A stretch of 10,872 bases of DNA from an uncultured Gammaproteobacteria bacterium (lineage in GTDB: Bacteria > Pseudomonadota > Gammaproteobacteria > CAIUAS01), in assembly GCA_903897205.1 (NCBI GenBank), contig CAIUAS010000181.1, positions 1 through 10,872 on the forward strand. The letters run 5' to 3'. The position numbers and the translations under genes are program-made. The notes beneath the pieces were generated by a model that worked only from the letters and a program-made list of their open reading frames with translations, was not told where the DNA came from and did not search any database. Shown here one piece after another: positions 1-5,848 of the stretch (its first letter is position 1; every line of letters begins with the position of its first letter).

Positions 1-331
1 AAGCATTGACATCATTAATGATGTTTACTCCTACTGCTAACGCCGCACGCATTACCTCAGGCTTCAATGTATCTACCGATAAGAAAACAGGAAAACGGTT
101 TTTTATACTTTCTAAAATAGGAACAACTCTATCAAGTTCTTCTTGCAAAGCAACCGACATGGCACCTGGTCGTGTCGATTCACCACCAACATCTATGATG
201 GCAGCCCCTTCACTCACCATTTGTTCAACCCGAGATAAAATCTGTTCACAAAGACGCGTATACCCACCACCATAACGCGATTCCGGTGTTGCATTAATTA
301 TTCCCATTATTTGGGGAGTATTGAATAGCAT
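1..331 (-). CDS. folP: Dihydropteroate synthase FolP, N-terminal part (cut by window edge)
   Basis: Dihydropteroate synthase condenses p-aminobenzoate with hydroxymethyl-dihydropterin pyrophosphate in cytosolic folate synthesis and is the sulfonamide target. The first 110 residues are visible; the rest lies left of base 1. Reading from ATG 331-329, the core beta-barrel motifs appear in order: MGIINATPES (9-18), IIDVGGESTRPG (45-56), SVDT (85-88) and IIND (104-107). N13, T53, D87 and N106 match E. coli N22, T62, D96 and N115 at a constant offset of 9. ATG 331 is the only plausible start, because an in-frame stop lies at 365-367. The gene begins 7 bases after the acetyltransferase stop with only a weak ribosome binding site, so translational coupling is likely. 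ftsH-folP adjacency is classical, supporting the call. Odd point: the usual PDSFSDGG loop reads PESRYGGG here, with Arg19 at the E. coli Phe28 position. Confidence 0.95.
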   Translation of the reverse strand, partial: MLFNTPQIMGIINATPESRYGGGYTRLCEQILSRVEQMVSEGAAIIDVGGESTRPGAMSVALQEELDRVVPILESIKNRFPVFLSVDTLKPEVMRAALAVGVNIINDVNA

Positions 332-338
332 TTTTTGA

Positions 339-908
339 TTATAATCTCGCCTGCAACTTTTCTTTTACATCAGGCCATTCAGGCTTAATAATGCTGAATA
401 ACACAGTGTCGCGAATATATCCATTATCTAAAATTATATGCTGACGCAATAAGCCTTCTTCTACTGCGCCTAATTTTTTAATGGCAGCGCGTGAATGCGT
501 ATTGCGCGAATCGGTTGCTAATTCGACACGATTAAAATCAAGCAATTCAAATGCTTGTTTTAACAATAAGAATTTACATTCCGGATTAACTGCAGTACCC
601 CTTGCTGATTTTGCATACCAAGTATGACCGATTATTAAACGTTTATGTTGTGGCATGATATCGTAATAGCGTGTACATCCAATTATTTTTTGTTCTCGTT
701 TACAACGTACAATATAAATAAATTGTTTTCCATGCTCCATTTCTTTTAGCGTATTTTCAAACCATTCCTGAAAATGCAAGCCCGTTGCCGAATAAGTAAA
801 ATAAGTCCAAATCGTTTCATCTTGATTAATTAATTCCAATCCTTCACGATGCGCTTCATGCAAAGGCTCCAGTTGCACATATTTACCATCTAATGTATTA
901 AATTGCAT
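339..908 (-). CDS. GNAT-family N-acetyltransferase, RimJ/RimL (Acetyltransf_3) type
   Basis: A 189-residue cytosolic acetyltransferase expected to move an acetyl group from acetyl-CoA to an amine; the substrate cannot be told from sequence. Visible family features are an N-terminal substrate-side region (GKYVQLEPL, 8-16), a central strand with EQKIIGCTRYYDI (72-84), an acetyl-CoA-loop-like stretch SARGTAVNPECK (101-112), the RVELATDSRN strand and turn (127-136), and a C-terminal EEGLLRQH...GYIRDT (150-168). The family commonly runs about 180-200 residues. I chose ATG 908 because GAGG at 915-918 precedes it by 6 bases and the homologous region begins right there. The frame stays open upstream to 1043, but that extension would translate the ftsH terminator and overlap ftsH, so it is not credible. 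ATG 920 is a lesser alternative. It sits between ftsH and folP, which are usually adjacent in E. coli-like genomes, so it looks like an insertion into the operon. A role in folate metabolism is not implied. Confidence 0.85.
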   Translation of the reverse strand: MQFNTLDGKYVQLEPLHEAHREGLELINQDETIWTYFTYSATGLHFQEWFENTLKEMEHGKQFIYIVRCKREQKIIGCTRYYDIMPQHKRLIIGHTWYAKSARGTAVNPECKFLLLKQAFELLDFNRVELATDSRNTHSRAAIKKLGAVEEGLLRQHIILDNGYIRDTVLFSIIKPEWPDVKEKLQARL

Positions 909-935
909 ACCAAACCTCATAAACTTATTTGCAAT

Positions 936-962
936 AAAAAAGCGCACCAAGTGCGCTTTTTT
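936..962 (-). terminator. Rho-independent terminator downstream of ftsH
   Basis: A perfect 6-bp stem GCGCAC (942-947) / GTGCGC (951-956) closes a 3-base loop and is flanked by six A and six T, so it reads as a terminator on either strand. It begins 16 bases after the ftsH stop. The acetyltransferase start is only 27 bases further on, so it should end or attenuate rlmE-ftsH transcripts before the acetyltransferase-folP pair. Confidence 0.9.
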
Positions 963-978
963 AACTAATACTTGTAGC

Positions 979-2934
979 TCAAACTGTGCCCGTTGTATCA
1001 GCTGCTCCTTTAACACCGTTACCATCACTGTGTGATACTGCATCGGAATTATTAGTTACTACTGAACCGCCGCTATCGGTGGGAGGAGGCACATTACTAG
1101 CACTAGTTGTCCAATCCTTCGGCTCGCGCGGCGCCTTCCCTGACATAATATCATCGATTTGCTCTTTATCGATGGTTTCATATTTCATCAAGGCTTCAGC
1201 CATCGCATGTAGCCTATCCAAATTATCACGCAAAATTTTCTCTGCATGGGTATAATTTCTATCAATAAACGAACGTATTTCTTCATCAATTAAATGCGCT
1301 GTATCATCAGATAGCTCTGATCCTTTACCAATAGAATGACCAAGGAACACTTCACCGCGCTCTTCTTGGCCATACATCAATGGCCCTAAGCGCTCTGATA
1401 AACCCCATTTAGTGACCATACTACGTGCGATCTCCGTAGCACGCTGAATATCATTAGAAGCACCGGTCGTAACTTGTTCTGGTCCAAAGATAATACTTTC
1501 AGCAATGCGACCACCAAATAAACTCGCAATTTGGCTTTCTAAACGCTGCTTCGTGTAGCTGTAACGATCTTCTTCAGGCAAAAACATAGTAACGCCCAAA
1601 GCGCGGCCACGTGGAATAATAGTAACTTTATAAACAGGATCGTGTTCTTCCACCATTCGACCCACAATAGCATGGCCAGCTTCATGATAAGCGGTTAAGC
1701 GTTTCTCTTTTTCACTCATTACCATTGAGCGACGCTCAGAGCCCATCATTACCTTATCTTTAGCATGTTCTAAATCTTGCATATCTACTAAAGCTTTATT
1801 GGCTCGTGCTGCAAATAATGCGGCTTCATTAACCAGATTGGCTAAATCTGCGCCTGAAAAACCAGGGGTGCCACGGGCAATAACGCCAGGATTAACATTG
1901 TCTGCGATTGGAACCTTGCGTAGATGCACACGTAAAATTTGTTCACGCCCGCGAATATCTGGCAATCCAACAACCACTTGCCTATCAAAACGGCCCGGAC
2001 GCAATAGTGCAGGATCTAGGACATCAGGACGGTTAGTTGCCGCTATGATAATGACACCTTCATTACCCTCAAACCCGTCCATTTCTACCAACAATTGATT
2101 TAAGGTTTGCTCACGTTCATCATGACCACCACCTAAACCAGCACCACGATGTCGACCAACTGCATCAATCTCATCAATAAAAATAATACAAGGTGCACTT
2201 TTTTTCGCTTGCTCAAACATATCTCGCACACGTGAAGCACCTACACCCACAAACATTTCCACGAAATCGGAGCCCGAAATAGTGAAAAAAGGAACTTTCG
2301 CTTCACCAGCAACTGCTCGAGCTAATAAAGTCTTACCCGTACCTGGTGGGCCTACTAATAAAACACCCCGTGGAATTTTACCGCCTAACTTTTGGAACTT
2401 ACCCGGGTCCTTTAAGAAGTCGACCAACTCTTTCACTTCTTCTTTTGCTTCTTCAACACCCGCTACATCGGCAAAGGTTACTTTGACCTGATCTTCACCC
2501 AGCAATCGCGCGCGGCTACGTCCAAATGATAAGGCTCCGCGTCCACCACCACCTTGCATTTGGCGCATAAAAAATACCCAAACAGCAATTAGCAATAACA
2601 TGGGGAACCAATTAATGAAAATATGCATTAAGAAACTTTCTTGCTGAGGCGGCTCGCCTTTCACATTGACGTTTTTCTTAACAAGTTCTGGCAACAAATA
2701 AGGATCGCTTAACGGCATATAACTAACAAATGATTTTTCGTTTTGTAAGCTACCCGTAATCACTTGATCTTGAATCGTCACATTATTAACGTTACCTTGC
2801 TGTACTTGTTTTAAAAATTCAGAATAGGTTAAGCGTTCATCACCACCTGTACGTGGTTCAAGATTATTAAAAACAGAAATTAAAATAACGGCGATAATAA
2901 GCCAAAGGAATAAGTTTTTTAGCATGTCGTTCAA
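979..2934 (-). CDS. ftsH: ATP-dependent zinc metalloprotease FtsH (HflB)
   Basis: Membrane-anchored AAA+ protease of the inner membrane, a hexamer that degrades misassembled membrane proteins and short-lived cytosolic regulators (sigma-32 and LpxC in E. coli). Counting from the TTG at 2934 (651 residues): TM1 about 7-23, periplasmic domain about 25-100, TM2 about 104-123, Walker A GPPGTGKT (195-202), pore motif FVG (228-230), Walker B IIFIDE (250-255), second region of homology with arginine fingers R312 and R315, zinc motif HEAGH (417-421) and third zinc ligand D495. The last 50 residues are a hydrophilic, low-complexity tail. Start choice: TTG 2934 lies 7 bases from GAGG; ATG 2925 (MLKNLFLW, 648 residues) aligns with the usual annotated E. 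coli N-terminus but is 16 bases away. It follows rlmE as in E. coli, and sigma-32-like and sigma-70-like promoters lie in the gap. Length, motifs and order leave little doubt. Confidence 0.98.
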   Translation of the reverse strand: MNDMLKNLFLWLIIAVILISVFNNLEPRTGGDERLTYSEFLKQVQQGNVNNVTIQDQVITGSLQNEKSFVSYMPLSDPYLLPELVKKNVNVKGEPPQQESFLMHIFINWFPMLLLIAVWVFFMRQMQGGGGRGALSFGRSRARLLGEDQVKVTFADVAGVEEAKEEVKELVDFLKDPGKFQKLGGKIPRGVLLVGPPGTGKTLLARAVAGEAKVPFFTISGSDFVEMFVGVGASRVRDMFEQAKKSAPCIIFIDEIDAVGRHRGAGLGGGHDEREQTLNQLLVEMDGFEGNEGVIIIAATNRPDVLDPALLRPGRFDRQVVVGLPDIRGREQILRVHLRKVPIADNVNPGVIARGTPGFSGADLANLVNEAALFAARANKALVDMQDLEHAKDKVMMGSERRSMVMSEKEKRLTAYHEAGHAIVGRMVEEHDPVYKVTIIPRGRALGVTMFLPEEDRYSYTKQRLESQIASLFGGRIAESIIFGPEQVTTGASNDIQRATEIARSMVTKWGLSERLGPLMYGQEERGEVFLGHSIGKGSELSDDTAHLIDEEIRSFIDRNYTHAEKILRDNLDRLHAMAEALMKYETIDKEQIDDIMSGKAPREPKDWTTSASNVPPPTDSGGSVVTNNSDAVSHSDGNGVKGAADTTGTV

Positions 2935-2938
2935 AGTA

Positions 2939-2945
2939 CCACCTC
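2939..2945 (-). promoter_or_regulatory. ftsH ribosome binding site favouring a TTG start
   Basis: GAGGTGG on the minus strand (2945-2939). GAGG is 7 bases from TTG 2934 and 16 from the in-frame ATG 2925. This spacing favours the TTG as the main start, although the family alignment would accept either. Confidence 0.6.
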
Positions 2946-2976
2946 GTGCTTGGCGAATACATCCTCAAAGTTAAAG

Positions 2977-3005
2977 ATTATATACTGTAAAATGGTGTCT
3001 GTCCT
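2977..3005 (-). promoter_or_regulatory. Sigma-70-like promoter for ftsH
   Basis: AGGACA (3005-3000), a 17-base spacer, then a perfect TATAAT (2982-2977). The -35 box keeps 4 of 6 consensus bases. It overlaps the sigma-32-like promoter and would give a leader of roughly 35 bases, supplying ftsH with transcription apart from rlmE. Confidence 0.6.
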
Positions 3006-3017
3006 GCAAATTTCAAG
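2988..3017 (-). promoter_or_regulatory. Sigma-32 (heat-shock) type promoter for ftsH
   Basis: CTTGAA (3017-3012), a 14-base spacer, then CACCATTTTA (2997-2988), close to the sigma-32 pattern CTTGAA-N13-15-CCCCATNT. It starts 15 bases past the rlmE stop and points at ftsH. In E. coli the rlmE-ftsH unit is a known sigma-32 target, so the biology agrees. The start of transcription is inferred, not seen. Confidence 0.75.
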
Positions 3018-3032
3018 TCTACCAAAGAATAC

Positions 3033-3656
3033 TTACAATTTCTTATGTCCTTTTGCTAATAGATAAACCTCTGCTGAACGTGCTCTCGACGCTTCTGGCT
3101 TGCGAATAAATACCTGTTTAAATAGCTTACGCAGTTGCTGAAGATAGTGCTCAGATCCTACTCCTTGAAATAATTTAATTAAAAAACTACCGTCTGGCCG
3201 TAATACTTGCTGGGCAAACTCTAGCGCAATTTCCGCTAGATATATCACGCGCGGCTGATCAATCGCTGCATTTCCACTTAAATTAGGCGCCATATCAGAT
3301 AATACTAAATCAACTTTTTGTCCGGCTATTTTTTGTAAAAAAGCTTGTAAAACCACTTCTTCAGTAAAATCCCCTTGCATAAATTCTACCCCTGGTATTT
3401 CTTCCATCGGTAAGATATCTAACGCATAGATCTTGCCTGTATTTCCAATCAAACGCGTAGCCACTTGCGACCATCCTCCTGGCGCAGCACCTAAATCAAC
3501 GACTTTTAAGCCTGGCTTAAAAAGTTTATCACGCTCCTGTAAAGCCAATAACTTATAAACCGCGCGTGAACGATACCCTTCTTGCTGAGCGCGTTTGACA
3601 TAAGGGTCAGAAAAATGTTCTTTCAGCCAACGTTGACTGCTTTTTGTTCGAGCCAT
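3033..3656 (-). CDS. rlmE: 23S rRNA (uridine-2'-O)-methyltransferase RlmE (FtsJ/RrmJ)
   Basis: SAM-dependent methyltransferase that 2'-O-methylates U2552 (E. coli numbering) in the A-loop of 23S rRNA late in 50S assembly; in E. coli it is a heat-shock protein. The 207-residue protein has the SAM-binding motif VVDLGAAPGGWSQ (52-64) and the four family catalytic residues K35, D121 (SDMAPN), K161 (IKLFQG) and E196, each exactly 3 below E. coli K38, D124, K164 and E199. I chose ATG 3656 (MARTKSSQRWL); the frame extends to a GTG at 3668 but those four residues are not family-like, and neither start has a good ribosome binding site. The gene is divergent from yhbY with an 80-base gap and lies upstream of ftsH, the E. 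coli order. A TAAAAT (about 3686-3691) on the minus strand might be its -10 box, without a convincing -35. Confidence 0.97.
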   Translation of the reverse strand: MARTKSSQRWLKEHFSDPYVKRAQQEGYRSRAVYKLLALQERDKLFKPGLKVVDLGAAPGGWSQVATRLIGNTGKIYALDILPMEEIPGVEFMQGDFTEEVVLQAFLQKIAGQKVDLVLSDMAPNLSGNAAIDQPRVIYLAEIALEFAQQVLRPDGSFLIKLFQGVGSEHYLQQLRKLFKQVFIRKPEASRARSAEVYLLAKGHKKL

Positions 3657-3736
3657 ATAAAACCACACAATATTTATTTAAAGGCCATTTTACGCTAAAC
3701 TGCGTTCTCTGAATATTAATCCAAATAAACTACACT

Positions 3737-4015
3737 ATGACATTACCCACTAAATACAAGCAACAATTAAAAGCCCAAGCCCACAAATTAAAACCCATTG
3801 TGCTGATTGGCAACAATGGCTTAACTGAAGCGGTGCAAAATGAAATTGAACACGCATTAAACGATCATGAACTTATTAAAATCAAAGTTGCTGCCAAAGA
3901 CCGTGAAAGCAAACGTGAAATCATTCATAACGTTTGTCAAGAAAGACGAGCAGAACTAGTACAAATCATAGGAAATATTGGCGTTATTTATCGCAAAAAT
4001 ATTGCTGTAGCATAA
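3737..4015 (+). CDS. yhbY: YhbY, CRM-domain RNA-binding protein (ribosome assembly)
   Basis: A 92-residue single CRM (CRS1-YhbY) domain protein. The family binds RNA and associates with pre-50S ribosomal particles in E. coli. The domain fills the whole protein: LKAQAHKLKPIVLIGNNGLT (11-30) carries the GNNG version of the GxxG RNA-binding loop, followed by the ELIKIKV strand and the C-terminal IGNIGVIYRKN. E. coli YhbY is only a few residues longer. It is divergent from rlmE and convergent with greA, as in E. coli. There is no recognisable ribosome binding site in front of ATG 3737, so initiation may depend on an unstructured A-rich leader. I see no convincing promoter in the 80-base gap. Confidence 0.95.
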   Translation: MTLPTKYKQQLKAQAHKLKPIVLIGNNGLTEAVQNEIEHALNDHELIKIKVAAKDRESKREIIHNVCQERRAELVQIIGNIGVIYRKNIAVA

Positions 4016-4020
4016 AACGT

Positions 4021-4056
4021 TTATCTCGGGGAAAATCGTAATTCTCCCCGAGATAA
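4021..4056. terminator. Strong inverted repeat between convergent yhbY and greA
   Basis: A perfect 12-bp stem (4021-4032 with 4045-4056; arm TTATCTCGGGGA) with a 12-base loop, starting 5 bases after the yhbY stop and about 60 after the greA stop. It can serve both convergent genes. Neither side has a long T tract (the minus strand continues ACGTTTTATG), so it is an imperfect intrinsic terminator and may also act as a 3'-end stabiliser. Confidence 0.7.
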
Positions 4057-4115
4057 TAAGAACTAATATCAAATATTAATAGAAATATTTCTGTAGCTAA
4101 AGCTTATTTTTATAA

Positions 4116-4592
4116 TTAAATATACTCTACTTTAATAAGTTCATACTCAATAATTCCATTAGGCGTTTGCACATTAATAGCATCGCCTTCTTCTTTTCCA
4201 ATTAATGCTCGAGCAATCGGTGAAGCTACTGAAATTTTACGTACTTTAATATCAGCCTCATCTTCACCCACAATTTGATAGGTGACTTCTTCGTCATTTT
4301 CTGTATTGATCAAATGAACTGTCGCACCAAAAATAACTCTGCCGTTATAAGGCATCTTTGTAATATCGATAATATGTGAGTTACCTAATTTTCCTTCAAT
4401 CTCTAAAATACGTCCTTCCGTAAAGCTTTGCCGCTCTTTTGCTGCATGATATTCAGCGTTTTCTTTTAAATCGCCATGCGCACGCGCTTCAGCGATTGCT
4501 TCAATAATTTGTGGACGTAATACAGTTTTTAATTCGTGCAATTCGCTTGCTAGCAATTTTGCGCCATTAACTGTCATTGGAATTTTATTCAT
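4116..4592 (-). CDS. greA: Transcript cleavage factor GreA
   Basis: GreA enters the RNA polymerase secondary channel and triggers cleavage of backtracked RNA, rescuing stalled elongation. The 158 residues equal the E. coli length. The N-terminal antiparallel coiled coil (about 1-75) bears the tip motif HGDLKENAEYHAAKE (39-53) with acidic residues D41 and E44 at the same positions as in E. coli. The C-terminal globular FKBP-like domain (about 80-158) includes SPIARALIGKEEGD (124-137). ATG 4592 is preceded by an AGAGAG stretch about 10 bases upstream. It starts 34 bases after the dnaJ stop on the same strand with no terminator between, so it is probably read from the chaperone operon. In Pseudomonas-type genomes dapB-carA-carB separate dnaJ from greA; they are absent here. 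Confidence 0.98.
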   Translation of the reverse strand: MNKIPMTVNGAKLLASELHELKTVLRPQIIEAIAEARAHGDLKENAEYHAAKERQSFTEGRILEIEGKLGNSHIIDITKMPYNGRVIFGATVHLINTENDEEVTYQIVGEDEADIKVRKISVASPIARALIGKEEGDAINVQTPNGIIEYELIKVEYI

Positions 4593-4626
4593 ATTAAATT
4601 ACTCTCTTTAAGCAGTAATGTTTAGA

Positions 4627-5763
4627 TTATTTACTCGACTCAAAAAACTTTTTCACATTAGCAAACCAAGAGCGCGACTGCGGAGTATGCTCTGGTTTAG
4701 TCTTTAAAGTCACATCAAACTCACGCAACATTTCTTTCTGTTTAGTAGTTAGATTAATAGGGGTTTCCACCATTACCTGGCAAAATAAGTCTCCTGTTAA
4801 TCCATTGCGTAGGCTTTTAACGCCTTTACCACGTAAACGCAATACTTTACCGCTTTGGGTCTCAGCAGGAACATGCAAATTCACCTGGCCATCTAAAGTT
4901 GGCACTTCAACTTCACCACCCAATGCTGCTGTTACAAAACCAATAGGAACCTGGCAATGTAAGTGATTTCCCTCGCGCTTAAAAATAGAGTGCTCTTTAA
5001 TGCTAACTTGCACATATAAATCGCCAGCCCCACCACCCTGCGTACCTGCTTCACCTTCACCCACCAACCGGATACGATCACCTTCATCTACACCTGCCGG
5101 TATTTTAACAGAAAGTGTTTTCGTATGCTGAACACGACCATGCCCATGGCATTTCTTGCAGGGATTGCTAATAACTTTGCCTTCACCATGGCAAGTTGGA
5201 CATGCCTGCTGAATGGTAAAAAACCCCTGCTGCATGCGAACTTGGCCCATACCATTACAAGTGGTACAAGTTATCGGGCTAGATCCTTTACGAGCACCCG
5301 AACCATTACACTCTTCACAATCTGCCAGGGTTGGAATACGAATTTCCACTGAGGTACCATGAATCGCCCGCCCTAAGCTTAATTCAAGATTATAGCGTAA
5401 ATCCGCTCCTCGTTGTGCATGTGAACGGCCACCGCTGCCACGACGTCCACCAAACATATCGCCAAATAAATCGCCTATATCACTAAAAACATCATTAAAA
5501 TTAAATCCACCTGCACCGCCACCAAATCCACCGGCGCCTTCGACGCCCGCATGACCAAATTGATCATAAGTCGCTCGCTTGCTCGAATCTGCTAACAATT
5601 CATAGGCTTCTTTTGCTTCTTTAAAATGTTCTTCTGCTTTTTTATCATCCTGATTACGGTCAGGATGATATTTCATAGCCAACTTGCGGTAGGCCTTTTT
5701 TAATTCGTCTTGACTTGCGTTACGCGATACGCCAAGGATTTCATAATAGTCACGTTTAGCCAT
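4627..5763 (-). CDS. dnaJ: Co-chaperone DnaJ (Hsp40, class A)
   Basis: DnaJ delivers unfolded clients to DnaK and stimulates its ATPase. The 378-residue protein is a full class A Hsp40: J domain (about 1-70) with HPD at 33-35, Gly/Phe-rich linker (about 73-113), zinc-binding region with four CxxCxGxG repeats (C149/C152, C166/C169, C188/C191, C202/C205), then the two C-terminal client-binding domains to residue 378. All eight cysteines are present. Start ATG 5763 (MAKRDYYEILGV) is the family start; the preceding TTGAAAA is a poor ribosome binding site. It follows dnaK by 85 bases, with a terminator-like hairpin in the gap that would reduce DnaJ relative to DnaK. Confidence 0.98.
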   Translation of the reverse strand: MAKRDYYEILGVSRNASQDELKKAYRKLAMKYHPDRNQDDKKAEEHFKEAKEAYELLADSSKRATYDQFGHAGVEGAGGFGGGAGGFNFNDVFSDIGDLFGDMFGGRRGSGGRSHAQRGADLRYNLELSLGRAIHGTSVEIRIPTLADCEECNGSGARKGSSPITCTTCNGMGQVRMQQGFFTIQQACPTCHGEGKVISNPCKKCHGHGRVQHTKTLSVKIPAGVDEGDRIRLVGEGEAGTQGGGAGDLYVQVSIKEHSIFKREGNHLHCQVPIGFVTAALGGEVEVPTLDGQVNLHVPAETQSGKVLRLRGKGVKSLRNGLTGDLFCQVMVETPINLTTKQKEMLREFDVTLKTKPEHTPQSRSWFANVKKFFESSK

Positions 5764-5788
5764 TGGTAATTTTCAAGAAAAAAACTGA

Positions 5789-5819
5789 TAAAAAAATAAT
5801 GGCCTGCAAGAAGCAGGCC
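5789..5819 (-). terminator. Terminator-like hairpin in the dnaK-dnaJ gap (possible attenuator)
   Basis: A perfect 7-bp stem GGCCTGC/GCAGGCC (5801-5807 and 5813-5819) with a 5-base loop; on the minus strand it is followed by ATTATTTTTTTA. It lies 29 bases after the dnaK stop and ahead of dnaJ. dnaJ and greA need transcription past it or a promoter I cannot see, so partial termination is the likeliest reading. Confidence 0.75.
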
Positions 5820-5848
5820 GCAATAAAATAAAAAATTAACTTAGATGG

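Noticed and set aside
6..275. Plus-strand open frame at the left edge
   Set aside because: It is the complement of folP, whose minus-strand frame carries clear DHPS motifs.
909..1043. N-terminal extension of the acetyltransferase overlapping the end of ftsH (234-residue reading)
   Set aside because: It translates the terminator hairpin and the ftsH 3' end, has no family similarity, and a good ribosome binding site marks ATG 908 instead.
5745..5785. CTTGAAA just upstream of dnaJ as a sigma-32 promoter
   Set aside because: No CCCCAT-like -10 box occurs at 13-15 bases, and a start there would fall inside the dnaJ coding region.
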